Below are positions 53,141 to 59,782 of a stretch of 64,000 nt of DNA, piece by piece. Source of the stretch: Occallatibacter gabretensis. Its GTDB lineage: Bacteria; Acidobacteriota; Terriglobia; Terriglobales; Acidobacteriaceae. The translations under genes were made by a program, and so were the position numbers. The notes below the pieces were generated by a model. The model ran no database searches. It saw only the letters and a list, made by a program, of their open reading frames with translations, and was not told the origin of the DNA. Location of the stretch: the NCBI RefSeq assembly GCF_001449115.1, contig NZ_LAIJ01000010.1, positions 1 to 64,000 on the forward strand. Reading direction: 5' to 3'. Each line of letters starts with the position of its first letter. The first letter of the stretch is position 1.

Positions 53141-53273
53141 GGTGCTCATTATGAGCATGGCACAAAACGACTTAATTGTACGCAAACTTTCTGAAAGAAA
53201 ATTTGCACGAAAGTATAGTCGATTAAAGTACTGTGGGCTTTGCAGTTTCGGAGACTGTATCGCCGGAAATACC

Positions 53274-53750
53274 CTAGATGATGCTGCGGAATCTTCTCCA
53301 TGCTGTCACCGCGAGCAGAATAATCAGAACCAGCGCTGCCAGCTGCGTGATTCCAAAGACCGGTGAGGCTTGGGTGGGCGCAATCGATTTCAAAAATCCA
53401 ATCTTCTCGAATGACTGCACGATCAGCACAAAAACATTGAAGAACAGCGCGGTTGCAACGGCAGAAACATATAGTCCGCGCAATTTTTTGTTCGAGACTG
53501 CCACTCCCGCCACTAGCAGCGCAACCAGCGACAGAACTCCGAGAATAATCCCCGGTGTAATACCCTTGAACGGAAAGAGAAATCCCGTTACATCGGTCAA
53601 AATGTTGGCGACAAAGAAGACCGGCGTCCAGAACGTGTGCTTCTTTCTTCCAATCAGCGTACCCAACAGCAGAAAGCCTGCAAGGATTCCAAGCAAGCTC
53701 AGCACTACATGTATGCCTGTAAAGAGTCCTGCACTCAGTCCCAGAATCAT
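53274..53750 (-). CDS. Polytopic membrane protein, unknown
   Basis: A 158-aa integral membrane protein. ATG 53750 follows AGGAG at 7 nt. About five helices: IHVVLSLLGILAGFLLLGTL, WTPVFFVANILTDVTGFLF, GIILGVLSLVALLVAGVAV, LYVSAVATALFFNVFVLIV and LAALVLIILLAVTAW. I do not recognise a named family and no catalytic motif is visible. It lies downstream of citrate synthase on the same strand (150-bp gap). Confidence 0.8.
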   Translation of the reverse strand: MILGLSAGLFTGIHVVLSLLGILAGFLLLGTLIGRKKHTFWTPVFFVANILTDVTGFLFPFKGITPGIILGVLSLVALLVAGVAVSNKKLRGLYVSAVATALFFNVFVLIVQSFEKIGFLKSIAPTQASPVFGITQLAALVLIILLAVTAWRRFRSII

Positions 53751-53900
53751 CCGCGATCTCCTTGCACTTACCCCATATTCATAGTTGTAAAGGGATTCCA
53801 GAGTACACGAGACGCGCTCGAGACGCCAAGGAAATCTACCCTTACGCAAGGAAACAGCGGCGCCAGAAACGGATGCCGCTGTTCTGAACGCTGGACTTTG

Positions 53901-55037
53901 CTATCGCTCTGCTACTGGTTTCCAGTGCGTCGGATATTCGGGGCCGATATACTCTGCGCGCGGACGGATGAGCCGGTTGTCGTCGAGTTGTTCGATGACA
54001 TGCGCGCTCCAGCCGGCGATGCGGCTGATTGCAAAGATTGGCGTAAACAGATCGATGTCGATGCCGAGCGTGGTGTACGTGGAAGCCGAATAGAAGTCCA
54101 CATTTGCGTTCAGCTTCTTTTCGCGGTTGATGTAGAGCTCAATAGCGCGGGACATATCGAACCACTTCGAATTGCCCGAATCCTTGCCCAGCTGTTCGCT
54201 CATCCGGCGGAGGTGCGTGGCGCGCGGATCTTCTGTCTTATATACGCGGTGCCCGAAGCCAGAGACCTTCTGCTTGGATTCCAGCATCGCTTTCACGTGC
54301 TCTACTGGATCTTCTCCGGCCTTATCTATGGCCTGCAGGAGGCGCATTACAGCTTCATTCGCGCCGCCATGCAGTGGTCCCTTCAGTGCGCCAATGGCGC
54401 CGGTAATCGCGGAGTGAATGTCGGATAGCGTGGCTGCGATGACACGGGCTGCGAAGGTGGAGGCATTGAGTTCGTGGTCGGCGTGGAGAATCAGAGCAAT
54501 GTCTAAAGTTTGAGTGGCAGTTTCGCTGGGCTTCACGCCATTCAACATCCACAGAAAATTGGCCGCGTGGGTCAATGACTTATCCGCAGGCACGATCTCC
54601 AGGCCCTTGCGGATGCGATCGTAGACGGCCACAATCATTGCAATCTGCGCTGTAAGCCGGAAAGCTTTGCGCACATTGGCATCGTGGGTGTTGTCCTTCT
54701 CGTCGGCGTCATAAAAGCTCAGAGCGGAAACCGCCGTGCGGAGGACCTCCATCGGCGTGCCGTTGGTAGGCAGGCTTTTCAAGAGATCAATAATCTTAGG
54801 ATCGAGTTCGCGTGCCTCGGCTAGCCTGGCAGAAAATTCCTTTAGTTCTTCCGATTTCGGTAGCCATCCGTTCCAGAGCAGGAAAGTTGTCTCTTCAAAG
54901 GTCGAGCTTTCGGCCAGTTCATGAATATCGATTCCGCGATACGCGAGCACGCCGGCGTCGCCGTCAATCCAGCAGATTCCCGAGTTTGCGGCAACGATGC
55001 CTTCCAGACCCTTACCGGCGACTGCAGCGGTGGACAT
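53901..55037 (-). CDS. gltA: Citrate synthase
   Basis: A 378-aa citrate synthase of the short type I, dimer-like group. Catalytic residues are His223 (GPLHGGANE), His263 (GFGHRVYK) and Asp314 (NVDFYSAS), with HADHELNAST at 185-194. It condenses oxaloacetate and acetyl-CoA; a 2-methylcitrate synthase activity cannot be excluded for this subgroup. A large N-terminal regulatory domain is absent. NAD-type isocitrate dehydrogenase is 7 kb away. Confidence 0.94.
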   Translation of the reverse strand: MSTAAVAGKGLEGIVAANSGICWIDGDAGVLAYRGIDIHELAESSTFEETTFLLWNGWLPKSEELKEFSARLAEARELDPKIIDLLKSLPTNGTPMEVLRTAVSALSFYDADEKDNTHDANVRKAFRLTAQIAMIVAVYDRIRKGLEIVPADKSLTHAANFLWMLNGVKPSETATQTLDIALILHADHELNASTFAARVIAATLSDIHSAITGAIGALKGPLHGGANEAVMRLLQAIDKAGEDPVEHVKAMLESKQKVSGFGHRVYKTEDPRATHLRRMSEQLGKDSGNSKWFDMSRAIELYINREKKLNANVDFYSASTYTTLGIDIDLFTPIFAISRIAGWSAHVIEQLDDNRLIRPRAEYIGPEYPTHWKPVAER

Positions 55038-55237
55038 ATCTTTTTAACTCCTGATGATCAAGTCTGGTCTTTCTGTCGTCGAAACGCGCCATGGCATCAA
55101 CGCCCGCACAGGCAGACAGCGAAAGCTGAGGCAAGGATTCATTTATAAATGAACGGTTCTACCGTTGTCACTGCGGCCCGTTCAGGATGCGGGAACCGTC
55201 GTGTGCTGCATCACGGCACTTCTTCTAAATAGCCTCC

Positions 55238-55265
55238 TTGACACTCCCGGTACAGCCGGTATGCT
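55238..55265 (+). promoter_or_regulatory. Promoter of the DHH gene
   Basis: TTGACA (55238-55243), 16-nt spacer, TATGCT (55260-55265). Transcription would begin near 55272, which excludes ATG 55261 as the start codon and supports TTG 55312. Confidence 0.65.
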
Positions 55266-55311
55266 TAACAGTTCTGGGAATTTGTACTTTTCAGGCCATG
55301 GAGGCCCGCTT

Positions 55312-56292
55312 TTGCAGGTTCGCGTCTTTTATCACGACAAATGCTTTGATGGGGCCTGCTCGGCATCGCTGTTTACGCGCTTTCACCGCGAATGCGTGAC
55401 CGCAGGCGCCAGCTATGAATACCACGGCCTGGTGCATCGCGCGGGTGCGCTTTTTGACGAGGCGCAGTTTACCGGCGATGAGAATGCTATTGTCGATTTC
55501 AAATACTCGTCTTCGCCGCAAATTACATGGTGGTTCGATCACCATCTTTCGGCTTTTCTGACGCCGGAGGATCATCAGGATTTTCTTGCCTGCCAGCAGG
55601 ATCCGGTGTGCGGGAAACATAAGTTTTTCGATCCGAAATATACGTCCTGTACGAGCTTTCTGGCGCATATTGGAGAGACGAAGTTTGGATTTGATACCAA
55701 GCCGGTTGCCGAGTTGATTCACTGGGCGGATATTGTGGATGGCGCGCTCTACGAGAGCCCAGAGTCTGCTGTTGAGATGGCTCAGCCGGCGATGAAGCTG
55801 ACGCTCATTATTGAGTCGACGGAGGACCCGGGATTTATTCCGCGACTGATTCCGCTGTTGACGGAGATGCCGTTGGCGGAGGTTCTGGCGCAGCCGTTTG
55901 TGGCTGAACTGCTGCCGCCGCTGATGGAGCGGCATAAGGCTGCATTGGAGCTGATTCGGAGCCGGAGCGAGTCGAAGGATGGAGTGATTTTCTTCGATAT
56001 TACGGATCATCCGCTGGAAGGGTTTAACAAGTTCATTCCGTACTACCTGCATCCGGAGGCGGTTTACTCGATTGGGTTGTCTAAGTCGAGTTTCCGGACC
56101 AAGGTGGCTGTGGGGACGAATCCGTGGACTAAGAAGGACCCTGCGACGCTGGCGAACCTGGCTGAAATCTGCGAGCGGTACGGTGGCGGCGGACATGCGC
56201 GGGTGGGCGCGATCAGCTTTCCGCCGGATCGGGAAGATGCGGCGCGGGTGGCGGCGGCGGAGATTGTGGCGGAGCTGCGGGCACGGAATTGA
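55312..56292 (+). CDS. DHH/DHHA1 phosphoesterase-like protein
   Basis: A 326-aa protein of the DHH superfamily. TTG 55312 lies 7 nt after a perfect GGAGG (55300-55304) and gives MQVRVFYHDKCFDGACSASL, where HDKCFDG supplies the first metal ligands. The DHH motif is WWFDHHLSAFL, and the C-terminal DHHA1-type end is RYGGGGHARVGAISF. Family members hydrolyse phosphodiesters such as oligoribonucleotides, pAp or cyclic dinucleotides; which applies here is unknown. Its central region has an extra Cys pair (CQQDPVCG). Confidence 0.85.
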   Translation: MQVRVFYHDKCFDGACSASLFTRFHRECVTAGASYEYHGLVHRAGALFDEAQFTGDENAIVDFKYSSSPQITWWFDHHLSAFLTPEDHQDFLACQQDPVCGKHKFFDPKYTSCTSFLAHIGETKFGFDTKPVAELIHWADIVDGALYESPESAVEMAQPAMKLTLIIESTEDPGFIPRLIPLLTEMPLAEVLAQPFVAELLPPLMERHKAALELIRSRSESKDGVIFFDITDHPLEGFNKFIPYYLHPEAVYSIGLSKSSFRTKVAVGTNPWTKKDPATLANLAEICERYGGGGHARVGAISFPPDREDAARVAAAEIVAELRARN

Positions 56293-56391
56293 TTTTTGGC
56301 GCAATGTCATGAGTTATCCTGTGCTGCACAGATTTCCAAGTGACCTAATTTGTGTTGCTTGCGGACGATTGCACAGTTTTTGGAAAAATCT

Positions 56392-56595
56392 TTATGCGAT
56401 CCTCATTCCGGGACTGTGCAACTGTGCAAACCCAGGTTCCCCTAATTCCTTGAGTTGAGGATGTGTCTGGCGACAGTGGGGAAGGGTGAAGAGAAAGTCC
56501 GCGACCATGGAGGAAATGGAAGTTTCGTGGGGGTTCGCGTAAGTGCGGGCGGCGGTGTAGACCTCATCCGGGACAGAGACGGTGATGTTGCGCAT
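56392..56595 (-). CDS. Orphan ribbon-helix-helix protein
   Basis: A 67-aa protein with AAAGGAG 8 nt before ATG 56595. The N-terminus MRNITVSVPDEVYTAARTYA then SISSMVADFL is a CopG/Arc-like ribbon-helix-helix as in VapB-type antitoxins. The remaining ~30 residues have no clear structure. No toxin gene (PIN, RelE or other) is found on either side, so it is either an orphan antitoxin or a small DNA-binding regulator. A terminator-like hairpin sits in its leader. Confidence 0.72.
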   Translation of the reverse strand: MRNITVSVPDEVYTAARTYANPHETSISSMVADFLFTLPHCRQTHPQLKELGEPGFAQLHSPGMRIA

Positions 56596-56913
56596 GGAAA
56601 AGCTCCTTTGAGTAAAAACAGAAAGGCCCGAATCCGGTGGGATTCGGGCCTTGTTTTTTTCTACCTGTATCAAGTATGACAGAACGCTAGAAATACTACG
56701 CAAATTGTGCGAAGTTTTTGGGGCTTTAGAATCATCGAGTTAAGAAATATTTTTCGGGGAAGGGCTTGACAAGTTTTCCACAAGGGACTGGCGCTCATCG
56801 TAAATGATATCCAATCGCATCCTTTTAGCAGGCTTGCACAGTGTGGTGTAAAGGTTAGAAGTTGGCATTAGCAGTTGTGCAGAGTAGAATTCCGGAAAAC
56901 CGCTGGATACTAA
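56596..56913. other. 318-bp gene-free stretch
   Basis: Holds the bidirectional terminator-like hairpin at 56623-56660 and the divergent leaders of the ribbon-helix-helix gene and the AlbA_2-domain gene. No further gene is seen. Confidence 0.5.
56623..56660. terminator. Hairpin in the ribbon-helix-helix leader
   Basis: AAGGCCCGAATC / GATTCGGGCCTT, perfect 12-bp stem, with T7 at 56654-56660 on the + strand and TTTCTGTTTTT on the - strand. It lies 28 nt upstream of the ribbon-helix-helix start, so on the - strand it could act as an attenuator. Confidence 0.8.
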
Positions 56914-57480
56914 ATGGCTAAACGACTTACTGTTGATGAGGTCCTGTATTTCCTTGGTCGTGGCGACTTCGATGAAATAATCGACGCGGTCGAAGATGAG
57001 TACCTTGAGTTCAAGGGAGCACCCTACCACCTCGCTTCTGATTCGATGAAGCTCGAATTAGCAAAAGATGTTTCAGCGTTAGCTAATGGTGACGGCGGTC
57101 TCATTGTGCTCGGATTTTGTACATCCAAGGATCCGGATAGTTTTGTCGAATTCGTACATGAATGCCGACCGTTTGACCGAAAATTATCCGATCTGGATCA
57201 ATACGTTAAGGTGCTGGCGGACTGGATCTGCCCCGCAATGAGTTCCGTAGAGCTACTGCCTTTTTCTTCTCGTGCGAATATAGAAAAAATCGTCGTCGCT
57301 TTGTTTGTTCCGGCGCGCGAAATCGATCAGAAGCCGTTTCTAGTCAATCGTGCAGTTGACCCGGCTGGCAAAGTGAGAGGAACGCAGTTTGGATATTACG
57401 AACGCATAAGGGGATCGTATTCCGGCTGTATCTGCGGAGACATTGAGATCTTACATTCGGGACGGGATGCGCTTCTCTGA
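56914..57480 (+). CDS. AlbA_2/Schlafen-like protein, 5' part of a frameshifted gene
   Basis: 188 codons, of which roughly the first 180 are meaningful. The AlbA_2 (Schlafen AlbA_4-like) core is visible: DEYLEFKGAPYHLASDSMKL, then ELAKDVSALANGDGGLIVLG, and IVVALFVPAREIDQKPFLV. After EIL at about 57450 homology moves to the next frame (YIRDGMRFSEVLQRLDSIQA), and this frame stops at 57478. The continuation to 58320 returns to this same frame after about 57550. Related full-length proteins are nucleic-acid-binding and occur in defence and accessory regions. Base composition is more AT-rich than that of neighbouring core genes. Confidence 0.75.
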   Translation: MAKRLTVDEVLYFLGRGDFDEIIDAVEDEYLEFKGAPYHLASDSMKLELAKDVSALANGDGGLIVLGFCTSKDPDSFVEFVHECRPFDRKLSDLDQYVKVLADWICPAMSSVELLPFSSRANIEKIVVALFVPAREIDQKPFLVNRAVDPAGKVRGTQFGYYERIRGSYSGCICGDIEILHSGRDALL

Positions 57481-57663
57481 AGTCCTGCAGCGCCTTGACT
57501 CGATACAAGCATTTCTCGGTAACGTCGAACCCATTGCTCAACAGGGGTAACCGACTCGGAGATCGAAAGCCGTGTAGCCGAGGCCGAGAAGGTTGTTGAT
57601 CGAGAAACATGGCCGAACATCGTACTGTCAGCGACCGTAGAGGGCTCGTCTACTTTTCCAGCG

Positions 57664-58320
57664 TTGCTTAGATCTAACTCTGCTGAAGTCCAGCTTATCG
57701 AAAGTCCTCCGGTCATGAGACAGGAAGGGTTCGCAATCACCCTAGGCGGCTCACGACAGTCATCCGAAATCATCCAAGGGCGGTTCCGCAGAATTGTCGC
57801 GCGAGGTAGTAAACTCCTTGAACTTTGGCAAGATGGTTTATTGGTTACAATTGGTCCCGCAGATGATGACATGTTGTGTTGGTTCACAAGGAGCCATAGG
57901 CAGAACAAACCAGGCTTACCCATTCGGAGTTTTGTTTTTGCTGAAGTCACGCTGAACTTTTGCTATTTGGCTCAAGAGGTCTTTACGCATGCCGTTCCGA
58001 AGCCCCCAAAGTTGAAATTTACTTTGAAGCTCGACAACATGACCGAAGACGGAGTGCCGTGCACTCTTGGGGTAGGGGACGATCGAGGACCTAATACCTT
58101 TCGATCTCCAAACTCAACTCGTACTGCGCCTAACTCTACTCTTACCTCAAGTTTCGTAACTCCATTCGAGAATTTTGATTTATGCCGTGTCGTGTATGAG
58201 CTTCTCGGCGGAATCTATGTTCAGTTTGGATTTGGATTGGATCAAATGCCATACATCGATCTCGAACAATCGAGAATTACACGCGAAACTCTATTTCCGA
58301 ACATGGAGCCTTCAGCCTAG
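57664..58320 (+). CDS. 3' part of the frameshifted AlbA_2-domain gene
   Basis: The coding frame is really open from about 57550 (VTDSEIESRVAEAEKVVDRE) through 58320; TTG 57664 is merely the first start-like codon. No Shine-Dalgarno precedes it, so it is unlikely to be an independent gene. The sequence shows alternating strands (LLELWQDGLLVTIGPADDDM, SFVFAEVTLNFCYLAQEVFT) and no recognised domain. With the 5' part and the 57452-57549 segment it would make a protein of about 468 residues. Confidence 0.6.
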   Translation: MLRSNSAEVQLIESPPVMRQEGFAITLGGSRQSSEIIQGRFRRIVARGSKLLELWQDGLLVTIGPADDDMLCWFTRSHRQNKPGLPIRSFVFAEVTLNFCYLAQEVFTHAVPKPPKLKFTLKLDNMTEDGVPCTLGVGDDRGPNTFRSPNSTRTAPNSTLTSSFVTPFENFDLCRVVYELLGGIYVQFGFGLDQMPYIDLEQSRITRETLFPNMEPSA

Positions 58321-59142
58321 AGCATGGAAAAGCTGAATGAATGTATAGGGGCGCTATTTCGTCCTTGTGATGATTCTGTTTTTGTCGCAAGGATGGGGCC
58401 TTATGGGAAGCGCGCGAAAGGCAACCGCAAGAACAACCGCAGATCCTTCGACTCGTTTCGCGCTTGCGCGAAACTTCGCTCAGGATGACACGCTTTTTAT
58501 GTGGTTTTTGCGGCACGGCTGAAGTTGTGCCCTATTGCGAAGCGAAGAGCAGAAGCAGGTCCTTCGACTCACCACCCCCAAACTGAAGAAAACGTTTGGG
58601 GCTCCTTTCGCTCAGGATTACACCCCATTTGAGGTGAGTGGGCGAGAGTGCTGTCCCACCCATTCGGCAAAAGAACGCCGAATGAATGGGGCACCCTTTG
58701 CGGTGCGGTGTGGGCGAAAAGCAACTGCAAGGACAACCGCAGGTCCTTCGACTTGTTTCGCGCTTGCGCGCGGAACTTCGCTCAGGATGACACGCTTTTT
58801 ATGTGGTTTTTGCGGCGCGACTGGAGTTGTGCCCTGTTGCGAGCAAAGAATGAAAGCAGGTCCTTCGACTCACCACCCCCGAGCTGAAAAACGCTCGGGG
58901 CCCCTTTCGCTCAGGATGACACCTCATTTGAGGGGAGTGGACGGGAGTGTTGTCCCACCCATTCGGCAAAAGAACGCCGAATGAATGGGGCACCCTTTGC
59001 GGTGCGGTGTGGGCGAAAGGCAACCGCAAGAACAACCGCAGGTCCTTCGACTCGTTTCGCGCTTGCGCGCGAAACTTCGCTCAGGATGACACGTTTTTAT
59101 GGGATAGCTTCGGCGGTGCTTGTGATGAATGTGGGTCGTGGT
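58321..59142. other. Gene-free repeat region
   Basis: Nearly all of it is the tandem ~300-bp hairpin repeat described separately. The short open frames inside recur with each unit and have no start signals. Confidence 0.7.
58400..59097. repeat. Tandem ~300-bp hairpin repeats, left array
   Basis: Two unit types alternate. Type A (58444-58490, 58744-58792, 59043-59091) starts TCCTTCGACT and ends CGCTCAGGATGACA around a GTTTCGCGC...GCGCGAAAC stem. Type B (58560-58620, 58861-58921) has the same ends around CCCCAAAC/GTTTGGGG in one copy and CCCCGAGC/GCTCGGGG in the other. A-to-A spacing is 300 then 299 bp; A-to-B is about 116 bp. A further CATTCGGC/GCCGAATG hairpin sits between units. The array ends about 45 bp from the GIY-YIG stop. 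Confidence 0.88.
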
Positions 59143-59478
59143 TCAGGTGTTCATTCTGTCGAGGGAGCGGCTGTGGTCGGCGGGCTCGAGGTCGTACCAA
59201 TCGCGGCTTAGATCGATCCAGGCGGGGTTGGTTTTTTCGATCAGGGCGATTTTCTTTTCGCGCCGCCAGCCTTTGAGTTGTTTTTCGCGGTCGATGGCTA
59301 TTGCTACATCCTGATGCGTCTCGAACCAGATTAGACGGTCGCAGTTATAACGCCCTGTGAAGCCATCATGCTCGCGCCATTTGTGTTGGAAGACGCGCTT
59401 CTGCAGGTCGCTGGTTACGCCGATGTAAAGCGTATGGCTGCGGCTCGCCATGATGTATGTGAAGTAGCTTGGAGGCAT
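59143..59478 (-). CDS. Small GIY-YIG nuclease-domain protein
   Basis: A 111-aa single-domain protein of the YhbQ/UvrC-N-like GIY-YIG superfamily. The GIY-YIG pair is FTYIMAS...TLYIGVTSDL, with the catalytic Arg in DLQKRVFQHKW and the conserved Glu in IDREKQLKGWRREKK. Start at ATG 59478 with a weak GAAGAG upstream. The gene lies between two arrays of the same hairpin repeat, which makes it a candidate partner for the mobility or maintenance of that repeat. Its cellular function is unknown. Confidence 0.9.
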   Translation of the reverse strand: MPPSYFTYIMASRSHTLYIGVTSDLQKRVFQHKWREHDGFTGRYNCDRLIWFETHQDVAIAIDREKQLKGWRREKKIALIEKTNPAWIDLSRDWYDLEPADHSRSLDRMNT

Positions 59479-59524
59479 TGCTCTTCATGGTAGGTGGGGA
59501 GTGACGGGTTGACAACTGGCTTTT

Positions 59525-59745
59525 GTGCGTGAGCTTGCGAAAGACAACGGCAAGAACAACCGCAGGTCCTTCGACTGCGTTTTACGCGTAGCGTAAAACT
59601 TCGCTCAGGATGACACGTCTTTATAGGTGGCTCTTGCGGCACGACGGAAGTCGTGACCTTTCAAAGCAAAACAAAAGCAGGTCCTTCGACTCACCACCCC
59701 CAAACTGAAGAAAACGTTTGGGCCCTTTCGCTCAGGATGACATGC
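59525..59745. repeat. Hairpin repeats, right array
   Basis: One type A (59567-59615) with stem GTTTTACGC / GCGTAAAAC, and one type B (59682-59742) with CCCCAAAC/GTTTGGG, 115 bp apart as in the left array. It is preceded by the same GCAAGAACAACCGCAGG leader. With the left array it brackets the GIY-YIG gene and fills the 304-bp gap before the permease gene. Confidence 0.88.
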
Positions 59746-59782
59746 AGTGGTTATGGTGCTGACTGCTAGCCGTAAGAGGCAG

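Larger units (their letters stand above)
52767..53220 (+). repeat. Intergenic repetitive element, copy B
   Basis: Contains, in order, iteron clusters at 52767-52796, 52824-52846 and 52909-52940; an AT-rich stretch; hairpin GGCCGGAGTCC...GGACTCGGGCC followed by GCTTTTTCT (53105-53140); the 15-bp palindrome TGCTCATTATGAGCA (53143-53157); and the 22-nt block 53171-53192 shared with copy A. Edges are approximate. Confidence 0.65.
52657..53273. other. 617-bp gene-free region
   Basis: Dominated by repetitive element copy B: three TTACAGA iteron clusters, an AT-rich spacer, a GC hairpin and a 15-bp palindrome. I see no gene here. Confidence 0.6.

Noticed and set aside
56740..57030. 96-codon open frame on the - strand overlapping the AlbA_2 gene start
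   Set aside because: No ribosome binding site or domain; it lies opposite a recognisable AlbA_2 domain.
58535..59276. Short open frames within the repeat array
   Set aside because: They recur in each repeat unit only because the DNA repeats, have no start signals and break between copies.
58400..59745. Possible CRISPR or insertion sequence in the tandem hairpin region
   Set aside because: The ~300-bp period and near-identical intervening sequence exclude CRISPR; there is no transposase and no terminal inverted repeats around the whole block.
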